DNA from: Mesorhizobium sp. Root552
GTDB taxonomy: Bacteria > Pseudomonadota > Alphaproteobacteria > Rhizobiales > Rhizobiaceae
NCBI RefSeq assembly: GCF_001427285.1
Contig: NZ_LMFV01000034.1
Span: forward strand, 921-64,920
DNA: 64,000 nt
Direction: 5' to 3'
Under the pieces are notes generated by a model that made no database searches, was not told where the DNA came from, and was given only the letters and a program-made list of their open reading frames with translations. The translations under genes and the position numbers were made by a program. Shown one piece after another: positions 35,092 through 47,199 of this stretch. Position 1 is the first letter of the stretch. Each line of letters opens with the position of its first letter.

Positions 35092-36203
35092 TGCGGCTCG
35101 CCAACGTCTTCCATCTGGGCGTGAAGGAACTGCGGGGGCTCGGCCGTAACACCATGTTGCTGGTGCTGGTCGTGTATGCCTTTTCAGTGGCGATCTATGT
35201 CGGCTCGCAGGCCATGCCCGAAACCCTTAACCGGGCGCCGATCGCCATCGTGGACGAGGATCAGTCGGCCGTATCCTCACGCATCACCAGCGCGTTCTAT
35301 CTTCCCTATTTCATGCCGCCCCGGCTTATTGCACAGTCTGAGATGGATCTCAGGATGGACGCCGGCCTCGATACCTTCGCCCTCGACATTCCACCGAACT
35401 TCCAGCGCGACCTTTTGGCAGGACGCTCGCCCACCATCCAGCTCAACATAGACGCCACGCGCATGTCGCAGGCGTTCACCGGCGGCGGCTATGTCCAGTC
35501 CATCGTCACAGGCGAGGTCGAGGAATTTCTCTCCCGCCACAGGACAGAGAGGCGCTTGCCGGTGGAAATCGACCTGCGCGCACGGTTCAACCCGGAGCTG
35601 AACAAAGGATGGTTCGGCGCCATCAACGAGATGATCGAGGCCATCACGATGCTTTCCGTCATTCTCACGGGTGCCGCGCTGATCCGAGAGCGCGAGCACG
35701 GCACCATCGAACACCTGCTGGGCATGCCGGTCACCGCCTTCGAGATCATGGTCGGCAAGATCTGGTCCATGGGAGCCGTCGTTCTGGTGGCAACGGCGTT
35801 CTGTCTTTTCGTTGTCGTGGAAAACCTGCTCGCTGTCCCGATAGAAGGGTCGCGGCTTCTGTTCATGGCCGGGGCGGGGCTCGACATAGTGGCCATGACC
35901 TGTCTTGGGCTGTTTCTGGCGACCGTCGCCGGATCGATGCCTCAGTTCGCCTTGCTGGTGATGATGGTGCTGATGCCGCTTCAGTTGCTGTCGGGTGGCG
36001 TCACGCCGCGCGAGAACATGCCCGAGATCATCCAGATCATCATGTATGCGGCGCCCAACACGCATTTCGTGATCCTGGCCCAAGCCGTACTGTTTCGCGG
36101 CGCAGGCTTGGCCGTGGTCTGGCCGCAGCTTCTCGCGCTGGCAGCCATTGGCACCACTTTGTTCGCATTTTCACTGCACCGTTTTCGCCAATTCCTGCGA
36201 TAA
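35091..36203 (+). CDS. ABC-2 type permease (YhhJ-like)
   Basis: This 370-aa membrane protein has one N-terminal helix (about 20-40), a large extracytoplasmic domain and five helices in the C-terminal half, the layout of ABC-2 drug or polysaccharide exporters. GGVTPRENMPE and MYAAPNTHFV are the conserved loop before the last helix. The start overlaps the RbbA-like stop (TGATG), so it is the third gene of the exporter operon and probably the second half of the pore. The substrate is unknown. Confidence 0.9.
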   Translation: MRLANVFHLGVKELRGLGRNTMLLVLVVYAFSVAIYVGSQAMPETLNRAPIAIVDEDQSAVSSRITSAFYLPYFMPPRLIAQSEMDLRMDAGLDTFALDIPPNFQRDLLAGRSPTIQLNIDATRMSQAFTGGGYVQSIVTGEVEEFLSRHRTERRLPVEIDLRARFNPELNKGWFGAINEMIEAITMLSVILTGAALIREREHGTIEHLLGMPVTAFEIMVGKIWSMGAVVLVATAFCLFVVVENLLAVPIEGSRLLFMAGAGLDIVAMTCLGLFLATVAGSMPQFALLVMMVLMPLQLLSGGVTPRENMPEIIQIIMYAAPNTHFVILAQAVLFRGAGLAVVWPQLLALAAIGTTLFAFSLHRFRQFLR

Positions 36204-36402
36204 ACGATCGATGGCATGGCCGCAGAAACACATTGTCCCGACGAGCGGCAAGCCGAAGCGCTTCTTTTGATTCCGCGCAAAGCGTGTTCCGTGAACGCGG
36301 ACGATGATGCATCGCATACATGAGTCTGCTGGATGGAGCATGCAGGCCCCTGCCCGCTTGCAGAATGATAGCAAAGCCCGCACGGCATTTCAGGAGGCGT
36401 CT

Positions 36403-37926
36403 TTGAGCCAGTTCGACCAGACTGACGCGGTCGCCTTCTTGTCCGACCCGGCGGCACTTGGGATCATCACGCCCGTCGAGACCATCGAGACGCACATCTC
36501 CCGGATCTTTCTGGCGAGCGACCGCGCCTTCAAGATGAAGCGGGCAGTCAAGCTGCCATATGTAGACTTCTCGACACCCGAACTTCGTTTCGCCGCGTGC
36601 TGCAAGGAAGTCGAGCTTAATTCCATGACTGCCCCTGGCCTCTATCTGGGCGTCAGGCGCATCACGCGCGAGACCGGCGGCAAGCTCGCATTCGGTGGCG
36701 AGGGAGAACTCGTCGAGGCTGTCGTGGAGATGCAGCGTTTCAGGCAGTCCGCCCTTTTGGACCGCATGGCGGAAGCCGGTGCGCTCACGCCCGACCTGAT
36801 GACACAGACGGCACTCATGATCGCACATTTCCATCGTCAGGCGCCGGTAGTCCATACCGGAGACGGTACTGCGAGCCTTGCAGGCGTGCTGGACATCAAC
36901 AGGGCCGGCTTCGCCACCAGCCATGTATTCAGTGAGATGGAAGTCGAAGCGCTCGATGCGGCGTTCCGGACAGCGCTGTCGCGTCATGGCGAAGTGTTGA
37001 ACCAGCGTGAGTTGGCCGGCAAAGTACGGCGCTGCCACGGCGACCTGCATTTGCGGAACATCTGCCTACTAGATGACAAGCCCTCCCTATTCGACTGCAT
37101 CGAATTCAATGACAGCATCGCAACGGTCGACGTGCTTTACGATCTGGCGTTCCTGCTGATGGATCTGTGGCGCCGTGATTTCCAGGAATTGGCGAATCTC
37201 GTGGCGAACCGTTATCTCGACGAGACCGACAACGAGGACGGCTTCGCGCTCTTGCCCTTCATGATGGCCGTCAGGGCGGCAGTCCGCGCGCATGTTACCG
37301 GCACCCAGGTGGAAGAGGACGGCGACCCTTCCGGCAATTTGCGGGGGGAGGCTCGCGCCTATTTCGACCTCGCGACGAACCTTCTGAAGGAGTGCCCTGC
37401 CCGGCTCATCGCCATCAGTGGACTGAGTGGTTCAGGGAAGACGACTATAGCAGAGGCGCTCGCTGCCCATGTAGGGGCGCCGCCTGGTGCGCGTATCGTG
37501 GAGAGCGATCGCATCCGCAAGGCGTTGCACGGCGTGCCGCCGGGAACACGCTTGCCCGAAAAAGCCTATCGGCCGGGAATCTCCGAGCGGGTCTATCGGG
37601 ATATGGCGTGGCGCTCGAGCCTTGTCCTTGCCGAGGGCGGATCGGTGGTTGCGGACGCGGTATTCGAGCGACAGAAGGATCGTATGCGCATCGAACGAGC
37701 AGCCGGGGACCGGCACGCGCCTTTTCTCGGCATCTGGCTGGACGTCGCTCCCGATGTGTTGTGGCGGCGTGTCGACCAGCGACACGGCGGCCCGTCCGAC
37801 GCGGCCGTCGAGGTCCTGTCGCGTCAATTGGAAAGAGACCCAGGAGAGATCACATGGCAACGCCTCGACGCCACGCGACAGCCGGCCGTGATCGTCGCCG
37901 ATATCCTGGCCCTGCCGATCATTTGA
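36403..37926 (+). CDS. Bifunctional APH-like kinase / P-loop ATP-binding protein
   Basis: This 507-aa fusion has an aminoglycoside-phosphotransferase-like domain with CHGDLHLRNICL (catalytic loop) and FDCIEFNDSIATVDVLYDLA (Mg site). A C-terminal P-loop kinase domain follows with Walker A ISGLSGSGKTTIAEAL (about 339-354). The fusion is widespread in proteobacteria near usp and stress genes; the substrate is unknown and antibiotic resistance should not be assumed. The start is probably TTG 36403 (AGGAGG 5 nt upstream, standard N-terminus SQFDQTDAVAFL); frame-open ATGs further up have no SD. Confidence 0.82.
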   Translation: MSQFDQTDAVAFLSDPAALGIITPVETIETHISRIFLASDRAFKMKRAVKLPYVDFSTPELRFAACCKEVELNSMTAPGLYLGVRRITRETGGKLAFGGEGELVEAVVEMQRFRQSALLDRMAEAGALTPDLMTQTALMIAHFHRQAPVVHTGDGTASLAGVLDINRAGFATSHVFSEMEVEALDAAFRTALSRHGEVLNQRELAGKVRRCHGDLHLRNICLLDDKPSLFDCIEFNDSIATVDVLYDLAFLLMDLWRRDFQELANLVANRYLDETDNEDGFALLPFMMAVRAAVRAHVTGTQVEEDGDPSGNLRGEARAYFDLATNLLKECPARLIAISGLSGSGKTTIAEALAAHVGAPPGARIVESDRIRKALHGVPPGTRLPEKAYRPGISERVYRDMAWRSSLVLAEGGSVVADAVFERQKDRMRIERAAGDRHAPFLGIWLDVAPDVLWRRVDQRHGGPSDAAVEVLSRQLERDPGEITWQRLDATRQPAVIVADILALPII

Positions 37927-38058
37927 AGTTCCAGCGCAGCCGCGGTCTGACGCAGATTTCGGATAATGTCGTCTTTCTGAATGCCGGGTCGGCAGGGCCG
38001 CGCTAGAGCAACGAAGCTTGGAAAGCGGCCTGCGCCGCTTCAAAGAGGAAGAGCCGTC

Positions 38059-38505
38059 ATGAGCGATAAGATGATCGTCTGCAGCCATTGCGACAGCATC
38101 AACCGCTTGTCCGAGGCGCGTTCGGCATTGGAGGCGAAAGGCGGAAGATGCGGCCGCAAGCTGTTTGCCGCATCTCCTCAGGACGTGAGCGGCACAACAT
38201 TCGAGCGCCATATGGCGCGAACGACCATACCTTTGCTGGTGGATGTGTGGGCTCCCTGGTGCGGTCCGTGCCGCGTCATGGCACCGGCCTATGGGGCAGC
38301 CGCAAGAGAGCTGGAACCGGCTGTGGTCCTGATCAAGCTCGACTCCGACAGGGAGCGGGCTATCTCGGCGCAACTCGGCATCCGAGGCATTCCGACGATG
38401 ATACTCTTCCACGGCGGCAAGGAGATTGCGCGGACGTCCGGAGCGATGTCCTCTGCGCAAATAGTTCGCTGGGTTCGCGAACGGCTGCCCGCTGCGCCAG
38501 TCTAG
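38059..38505 (+). CDS. trxC: Thioredoxin 2-like protein (TrxC) with incomplete zinc finger
   Basis: This 148-aa protein has an N-terminal zinc-ribbon region followed by a thioredoxin domain with active site WAPWCGPCRVM and the cis-Pro in GIRGIPTMILF. Typical TrxC has two CxxC pairs; here the first (CSHC) is present but the second is GGRC-GRKLF with one cysteine only, so zinc binding is probably weakened. AGAGGAAG precedes ATG 38059. It is a cytoplasmic disulfide reductase for stress repair. It stands alone after the kinase gene, converging on the ArsR-family gene. Confidence 0.9.
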   Translation: MSDKMIVCSHCDSINRLSEARSALEAKGGRCGRKLFAASPQDVSGTTFERHMARTTIPLLVDVWAPWCGPCRVMAPAYGAAARELEPAVVLIKLDSDRERAISAQLGIRGIPTMILFHGGKEIARTSGAMSSAQIVRWVRERLPAAPV

Positions 38506-38518
38506 GACCGGTTGACGC

Positions 38519-38845
38519 TCATGGGACGCGCTTCGTCCCCTCTGTAGGGGCATTTCGACAAAACGCCTTGTGCATCGCCTCCACCACGGTCAGCACCTCC
38601 GGGCGCGCGATGCGGTAATGAACCGTCGTTCCTTCCCGTCGCGATTCCACCAGGCCGTCGGCCCTGAGCCGCATAAGCTGCTGCGACATCGGCACCTGTT
38701 CGATGTCCAGTTCTTGCCGGAGTTGTGCGACGGACTTCTCCTCGGCGCCGAGCGCACACAGGACCAGCAGGCGTTGCGGATGCGACAGGCTGCGCAGCAG
38801 TTCGGCAGCCTTGCCGGAAGCGGGGATCATTTCTTGAACATTCAT
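38519..38845 (-). CDS. ArsR-family repressor, BigR/SqrR-like persulfide sensor
   Basis: This 108-aa winged-helix repressor has its recognition helix around VPMSQQLMRLRADGLVESRR. Two cysteines, Cys30 (RLLVLCALG) and Cys96 (MHKAFCRN), are 66 residues apart, the same spacing as the redox pair of BigR (42/108) and SqrR (41/107), which form a tetrasulfide bridge in response to sulfane sulfur. It diverges from a sulfide:quinone reductase gene, the usual target. ATG 38845 lies inside an ATTC-N8-GAAT element, suggesting autorepression. An ArsR metal sensor is the alternative, but metal-ligand motifs such as CxC are missing. Confidence 0.82.
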   Translation of the reverse strand: MNVQEMIPASGKAAELLRSLSHPQRLLVLCALGAEEKSVAQLRQELDIEQVPMSQQLMRLRADGLVESRREGTTVHYRIARPEVLTVVEAMHKAFCRNAPTEGTKRVP

Positions 38846-38873
38846 ATTCTTGAATTTATAACCTTTGAATGTT
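38837..38873. promoter_or_regulatory. Candidate BigR/SqrR operator
   Basis: ATTCATATTCTTGAAT (38840-38855) fits ATTC-N8-GAAT, the SqrR consensus as I recall it. It is nested within a larger inverted repeat (AACATTC at 38837, GAATGTT at 38867) and lies in a distinctly AT-rich patch covering the repressor's start codon. Confidence 0.6.
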
Positions 38874-38896
38874 AAATGCAACTTGTTCGATGCGAC

Positions 38897-38910
38897 TTGC
38901 GCCAGATCAA
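38897..38910. promoter_or_regulatory. Imperfect FixK/FNR-type box TTGCGCCAGATCAA
   Basis: One deviation (C for A at position 4) from TTGAY-N4-RTCAA. It lies 57 bp before the SQR gene start, the spacing of the better boxes in this window. Confidence 0.5.
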
Positions 38911-38966
38911 GGCAGGGTCGCGCGACGCAGCGATAGTAGGGCAAATTCTCAGCGAGGTATCGGTCC

Positions 38967-40259
38967 ATGGCACAAATCGTCGTTCTCGGCGCCGGCCTCG
39001 GCGGCACCATCATGGCTTTCGAGATGAAGGAAAAGATGCGGCCCGAAGATAGCCTGACGGTCGTCAACCAGGGCAGCACCTATTCCTTCGTGCCGTCCAA
39101 TCCCTGGGTTGCGGTCGGTTGGCGCGAGCGCAAGGACATCACGATCGATCTTGCGGGGGTATTCTCCCGGCGCGGCATCGGCTTCAGGCCCGAAGGCGCG
39201 CGCCGCGTTCATCCGACCGAGAACCGCATCGAACTCAACGACGGCTCCCTCCTCGACTACGACTACCTGATCGTCGCCACCGGACCGGAACTGGCCTTCG
39301 ACGAAGTGCCGGGCCTGGGGCCTGCCGGCCATACGCAGTCCATCTGCCAGACCGACCATGCCGCCGAGGCCAGGACCGCGTTCGAGGCGCTGCTGGAGGC
39401 GCCGGGACCGATAGTGGTGGGAGCCGTTCAAGGCGCTTCCTGCTTCGGCCCGGCCTACGAATTCGCCTTCATCCTCGACACGGCATTGCGCAACGCAAAA
39501 AAGCGCGACCGGGTGCCGATGACCTTCGTGACGCCGGAGCCCTATATCGGCCATCTCGGACTGGATGGGGTGGGTGACACCAAGAGCCTGCTCGAGAGTG
39601 CCATGCGCGAGCGCCATATCAAGTGGATCACCAACGCCAGGGTCACTTCCGTGGACAAGACCATGATACATGTCGAGGAAGTCGATGAGAACGGCAAGGT
39701 GAAGACCGTTCACGACCTGCCCTTTACGTTCTCCATGATGCTGCCTGCCTTTCGCGGCGTGGCGGCCGTCCACGGCATCGAAGGCCTGACCAACCCGCGC
39801 GGCTTCGTCACCATCGACAAGCACCAGCGCAACGTGGCCTTCCCGAACGTGTTCGCCATCGGCGTGGGCGTGGCCATCCCGCCGGTTGGCAAGACCCCGC
39901 TGCCCGTCGGCGTTCCCAAGACCGGTTTCATGATCGAATCGATGGTGACCGCGACGGCAGCCAACGTCGCCGCCCTGCTGCGAGGAGAGACGCCGCGCGC
40001 CGTCGCCACCTGGAACGCAGTGTGCCTGGCCGATTTCGGCGACGAGGGCATCGCTTTCGTGGCGCAGCCGCAGATTCCGCCGCGCAACGTCAACTGGTCC
40101 TCGCAGGGCAAGTGGGTGCACGCAGCCAAGGTCGGCTTCGAGAAATACTTCCTGCACAAAGTGCGCACCGGCAAGAGCGAGACCTTCTACGAGAACCTGA
40201 CGCTGGACCTGCTCGGCATAAGGAAGCTCAAGGACATTCATCTGGAGCCGACGCAATGA
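38967..40259 (+). CDS. sqr: Sulfide:quinone oxidoreductase (SQR)
   Basis: This 430-aa FAD-dependent enzyme of the two-dinucleotide-binding (tDBDF) family has the N-terminal IVVLGAGLGG FAD site and YDYLIVATGP. Three cysteines, Cys127, Cys159 and Cys353, correspond to the catalytic Cys128/160/356 set of bacterial SQR, so the enzyme should be active. It oxidises sulfide to sulfane sulfur and passes electrons to quinone at the membrane; the C-terminal helices (VHAAKVGFEKYF) are the usual membrane contact. It diverges from the BigR/SqrR-like gene, and a DUF2892 protein follows after 28 bp. Confidence 0.92.
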   Translation: MAQIVVLGAGLGGTIMAFEMKEKMRPEDSLTVVNQGSTYSFVPSNPWVAVGWRERKDITIDLAGVFSRRGIGFRPEGARRVHPTENRIELNDGSLLDYDYLIVATGPELAFDEVPGLGPAGHTQSICQTDHAAEARTAFEALLEAPGPIVVGAVQGASCFGPAYEFAFILDTALRNAKKRDRVPMTFVTPEPYIGHLGLDGVGDTKSLLESAMRERHIKWITNARVTSVDKTMIHVEEVDENGKVKTVHDLPFTFSMMLPAFRGVAAVHGIEGLTNPRGFVTIDKHQRNVAFPNVFAIGVGVAIPPVGKTPLPVGVPKTGFMIESMVTATAANVAALLRGETPRAVATWNAVCLADFGDEGIAFVAQPQIPPRNVNWSSQGKWVHAAKVGFEKYFLHKVRTGKSETFYENLTLDLLGIRKLKDIHLEPTQ

Positions 40260-40287
40260 GTCGCCGGCCGCAAGCAAGGAGAGAAAT

Positions 40288-40491
40288 ATGACCCTCGATC
40301 GTGCCGTTTTGATGTTCGCCGGCTTTATGGTGCTGGCCTCGCTGGCGCTCGGCTACTTCGTTTCGCCTTGGTGGTATCTGCTCACCGCCTTCGCCGGCTT
40401 CAACATGCTGCAGGCGTCGGTGACCGGCTTCTGCCCGGCGGCGATGCTGTTCAAGAGGCTCGGCTGCAAGTCGGGCATCGCTTTCAAGTAA
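40288..40491 (+). CDS. DUF2892 small membrane protein
   Basis: This 67-aa protein has two hydrophobic segments (about 8-28 and 32-48) and the DUF2892 C-terminal motif GFCPAAMLFKRLGC with two cysteines. DUF2892 also occurs as the tail of rhodanese proteins and next to persulfide enzymes, so a role in sulfane-sulfur handling at the membrane fits. AAGGAGAG precedes the ATG. It is co-transcribed with sqr. Confidence 0.88.
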   Translation: MTLDRAVLMFAGFMVLASLALGYFVSPWWYLLTAFAGFNMLQASVTGFCPAAMLFKRLGCKSGIAFK

Positions 40492-40498
40492 CGTGCAT

Positions 40499-40522
40499 AC
40501 CCGCGTGCCCCGGCACGCGGGT
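40499..40522 (+). terminator. Hairpin after the sqr-DUF2892 operon
   Basis: An 11-bp perfect stem (ACCCGCGTGCC with GGCACGCGGGT) begins 7 nt after the DUF2892 stop. It lacks a clean T-run, so it may attenuate rather than fully stop transcription into the RND genes. Confidence 0.65.
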
Positions 40523-40559
40523 TGACCGCTTCAAGATTTTCCAGCTTTCCGGGTTTCCT

Positions 40560-41560
40560 ATGTTCCGTTCTTTTCTTCCGGCAGCCATGGCGGCTGCGGC
40601 CGTCACAGTCTCGCAAGCGACCTTCGCAGCCGACTTCGTGGTGCGCGCCACCACCGTCGTCGAGATGAAGGCCGTGTTCGGCGAGGTTGAGAGCCGTACC
40701 GTCGTGCCTGCGCGCGCCCGCATCGGCGGAACCATCCGCGAAATCCGCATCAGCGAGGGCAGCGAGGTCAAGGAGGGCGACGTCATCGGCGTGGTCGTCG
40801 ACGACAAGATCGCGCTCCAGCTTGCCGCCGCCGACGCAAAAATCGCCGCGCTGAAGTCGCAGCTTGCGAATGCGCGCACCGAACTGGAACGCGCCCGGCA
40901 ACTCGTTACCCAAGGCGTCGCCACGCAGAGCCGGCTTGATGCGGCGCGAACCGCGCTGGAGGTAGCGACCAATCAGGTTGTGGCGGCGGATGCCGACAAG
41001 GCAGTGATCGCCCAAGGGGCCCGCGAGGGTGATGTGTTGGCCCCGGCCACCGGGCGCGTGCTTACTGTACCCGTTACAGCAGGCTCGGTTCTCCTTGCCG
41101 GCGAAGCGATCGCCCGCATCGCGACCGGCCCCTATTACCTTCGCCTGTCGCTGCCGGAACGGCATGCCGCCGAGATCGCCGAAGGTGCGGCGGTGGAAGT
41201 GGAGACGCGCGGCCGGACGCGGGCTCCTGGGACGTCCGAAGCGACTGTCCGCGGCAGAATCGTCAAGGTCTATCCTGAAATAGCCGATGGGCGCGTCATC
41301 GCCGACGTCGATGTGTCGGGCGTCGGCAGCTATTTCGTCAACGAGCGTACCCTGGTCTCGATCCCGGTCGGCAAGCGTTCCGTTCTTGCCGTGCCACCGA
41401 ACGCGGTGACCTCGCTGCACGGCATAGACTACGTCCGGCTTGCGGCAGCGGCCGGGCCGGTGGACGTCGCCGTCATCCTCGGCGCGACCTTCGAAAGCCA
41501 AGGCGAGACGCTCGTCGAGATCCTGACCGGCCTGAAGGACGGCGACCGGATCGTGCTGCC

Positions 41561-41564
<4 letters not shown>
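40560..41564 (+). CDS. RND efflux periplasmic adaptor protein
   Basis: This 334-aa membrane fusion protein has a signal peptide (MFRSFLPAAMAAAAVTVSQA, cleavage near FA-AD). Lipoyl halves are GGTIREIRISEGSEVKEGDV and the APATGRVLTVPVTAGSVLLA segment, with a short coiled coil between them and a beta-barrel after. No lipobox is seen. The start is weakly supported (no good SD). The permease gene starts within its stop (ATGA), which assigns it to the same pump. Confidence 0.88.
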
Positions 41565-44800
<3,236 letters not shown>

Positions 44801-44851
44801 ATGCGACGCTTGTGCCGTTCGACCCCGTGACATTGCTTGCCCGGCCTGAGA

Positions 44852-44874
44852 CGCCTCGCTTTGATCGCGAGGCG
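44852..44874 (+). terminator. Candidate hairpin after the RND operon
   Basis: CGCCTCGC and GCGAGGCG form an 8-bp stem with a 7-nt loop, 51 nt past the RND stop; no T-run. Confidence 0.4.
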
Positions 44875-44918
44875 ATTCAAAATCGGCCGCAGGACAGATT
44901 GCGCCGGCTCCCCGTGAA

Positions 44919-44932
44919 TTGACGTCGATCAA
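44919..44932. promoter_or_regulatory. FixK/FNR-type box TTGACGTCGATCAA
   Basis: A full match 72 bp before the Spy/CpxP-like gene, identical to the 15618 box over all 14 positions. Confidence 0.8.
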
Positions 44933-45004
44933 GGCTCGCCCGGACAGAACATGCTCGGGTGATGAACAGGCCCGTGTCGGGCACGCATTTCACTGGAGGT
45001 TCAA

Positions 45005-45547
45005 ATGTCGAGATCATGGATTGGAGCAGCTCTCGCGACCGTGGCTGTCGTCACCTTGATGACCGGTCCTGCCGCCGGCGACGATCGCGGCTGGTGGCCG
45101 CACTGGGGCTGGGATCGCATGATGGGCGACGATTGGGGTCCGGGCATGATGGGATGGTGGTGGGGTTCGGACGGCGTGGTCGAACGCGTCGACGGGCGGC
45201 TTGCCTACATGAAGACCGAACTCAAGATAACGTCCGAACAAACAGCGGCATGGGATGCGTTCGCCGCTGTCGTTCGAACGTCGGTAAAGGCGCATAATGA
45301 CATGATGCGCTCGGGAGCCGAAGAATTCGAAGACGGAGCGTTGTTCGACAAGCCCCTGCCCGAACAGTTGGCATTCCGGATCACGCGGATGGAGGCACAC
45401 CTGGCGCAGATCAAATCCGTCAAGGCAGCCGTGGATGAGCTTTACGCCGTTCTCACGGATGAGCAGAAGGCCGTCGCTGACGATGTCGTTCTTCCGTTAA
45501 CGGGCCTTGGGATGGGCCGCGGCCAGGGTCGGTATATGATGCAGTAG
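45005..45547 (+). CDS. Periplasmic Spy/CpxP-like LTxxQ-family protein
   Basis: This 180-aa secreted protein has a signal peptide (WIGAALATVAVVTLMTGPAA, cut near AAG-DD). A Trp/Met/Gly-rich segment (WWPHWGWDRMMGDDWGPGMM) may bind metal. The helical LTxxQ-like region follows, with KITSEQTAAWDAF and VLTDEQKAVADDV. The family includes chaperones and stress sensors of the envelope. A canonical FixK-type box lies 72 bp upstream. Confidence 0.85.
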   Translation: MSRSWIGAALATVAVVTLMTGPAAGDDRGWWPHWGWDRMMGDDWGPGMMGWWWGSDGVVERVDGRLAYMKTELKITSEQTAAWDAFAAVVRTSVKAHNDMMRSGAEEFEDGALFDKPLPEQLAFRITRMEAHLAQIKSVKAAVDELYAVLTDEQKAVADDVVLPLTGLGMGRGQGRYMMQ

Positions 45548-45629
45548 CGAAAGGCTGCGTGAGCGCAAGAGCGGGCTTTGAATAGCCTTACATGGACGGC
45601 AGCGCCGATGAGTGCATAAGTTGTCCGCC

Positions 45630-47090
45630 ATGTGGACGCAGATCGTCACCCATTGGCCTCATATACTCGCGGTCGCTTCGACCTTGATCGCAACGGTCGC
45701 CGCCGCGCATGCCGCAATGACGAAAGACGAAGTGCGCGCTGCCATCGGCTGGGTCGGCGTCATTCTGCTGTCGCCGCTGATCGGCGCGCTGCTCTATGCC
45801 GTTGCCGGCATCAACCGCATCAGGCGCGTCTCGATTGCCGCGGAACGGTCCGCGGCCGGTCACGAGGTGCTGGAACATCCGCGCTTCGATGCAACCTCCG
45901 ACGGCGTCGCCAGCTGCTTCGGCAAGCGGTTTGCCGCGCTGAAGATCGCAGGCGACCGGATAACCCACCATGCGCTGACGACGGCGAACGCCATCACCAA
46001 GCTGGATACCGGCGACGACGCCTACGCCACGATGATCGCGGCAATTTCCGCCGCACGGCGCAGCGTCGTCCTGGAGACCTACATTTTCGACCGTGATCCG
46101 ATCGGGTTGCGTATTGCAGACGCCTTGATCGATGCAGCACGGCGTGGCGTCGCGGTGCGCGTGCTGATCGACGCGGTCGGTGCGCGCTATTCCGTTCCCA
46201 GCATCGTCGGTCATCTGAGCGAGGGAGGCGTCACCACCCGCGTGTTCAATGGCCGCATCATCACCGGCCTTCGGCTGCCCTACGCCAATCTGAGAACACA
46301 CCGGAAGATCCTTGTGGTGGACGGCGCCATCGGCTTCGTCGGCGGGATGAACATCCGGCAAGGCTTCACCGCGGAATTTGCCGGGGCTGACATGGCGCAC
46401 GACACGCATTTCCGCATTGAAGGGCCCGTGATCGCAGATATCTTCTCGGTTGCGGCGGAGGACTGGTATTTCGCCAGCGGCGAACGGTTGCATGGCGATG
46501 CCTGGAGTATCGCCTCCGAATCTTTCGGCGAGCCCGGTTCCCCCGTCTTCATTCGCACCCTTCCTTCCGGCCCCGATGCGAGCCTCGAAGCCAACCACAA
46601 GATGCTTATGGGCGCCTTCTCCGTCGCGCGCCGCTCCATCCGCATCATGTCGCCCTACTTCCTGCCCGACCGTGAACTGATCAGTGCGCTGACGACCGCT
46701 GCCCGGCGCGGGATAGACATCGACATCGTGGTGCCGTCCGCAAACAATCTCCTTCTCGTCGACCGTGCGATGACAGCCCAGTTCGATCAGGTCGTTCGGA
46801 GCTATTGCCGGGTCTGGCGCACGCAGGGACCTTTCGACCATTCCAAGCTGCTTGTCGTCGATTCCGTTTGGGCCTTCGTCGGCTCTTCCAACCTCGATCC
46901 GCGCTCGCTGAGGCTTAACTTCGAAATCGATCTCGAAGTGCTGGACGCCGATTTCGCCGCCAGGATTGAACGGCAGATCGAGGCCGCGATCGGCTCGGCT
47001 GTAGAGGTAACTTTGGAAAGTTTGCGCGCCAGACCGTTCCTGGAACGTCTGATCGACCGTTTATTGTGGCTCGGATCGCCTTACCTTTGA
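45630..47090 (+). CDS. Cardiolipin synthase-like phospholipase D family protein
   Basis: This 486-aa enzyme has two N-terminal membrane helices and two HKD motifs, HRKILVVDGAIGFVGG and HSKLLVVDSVWAFVGS, as in bacterial cardiolipin synthases (ClsA/B type). It would condense two phosphatidylglycerols to cardiolipin. The start is either ATG 45630 or GTG 45612; neither has a clear SD. An endonuclease/exonuclease/phosphatase-fold gene follows, the same pair as ybhO-ybhP in E. coli, which supports co-function. Confidence 0.88.
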   Translation: MWTQIVTHWPHILAVASTLIATVAAAHAAMTKDEVRAAIGWVGVILLSPLIGALLYAVAGINRIRRVSIAAERSAAGHEVLEHPRFDATSDGVASCFGKRFAALKIAGDRITHHALTTANAITKLDTGDDAYATMIAAISAARRSVVLETYIFDRDPIGLRIADALIDAARRGVAVRVLIDAVGARYSVPSIVGHLSEGGVTTRVFNGRIITGLRLPYANLRTHRKILVVDGAIGFVGGMNIRQGFTAEFAGADMAHDTHFRIEGPVIADIFSVAAEDWYFASGERLHGDAWSIASESFGEPGSPVFIRTLPSGPDASLEANHKMLMGAFSVARRSIRIMSPYFLPDRELISALTTAARRGIDIDIVVPSANNLLLVDRAMTAQFDQVVRSYCRVWRTQGPFDHSKLLVVDSVWAFVGSSNLDPRSLRLNFEIDLEVLDADFAARIERQIEAAIGSAVEVTLESLRARPFLERLIDRLLWLGSPYL

Positions 47091-47199
47091 CGGACAGGCC
47101 GTGCTTCATCTACCGATTGCAGTGGAATTCGCCGATACCCAGATACAAAGGCAAGCTATGAGATTCAGGCGCAGGATCGACAAGGAGGCGAAAACGATT

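Noticed and set aside
36304..36402. Longer N-terminus for the APH/ATP-binding fusion protein
   Set aside because: Upstream ATGs lack an SD, while AGGAGG fits TTG 36403 and gives the usual start of the family.
36403..37926. Aminoglycoside resistance gene
   Set aside because: The APH-like domain is part of a widespread fusion with a P-loop kinase domain found in environmental bacteria; the sequence gives no evidence of antibiotic modification.
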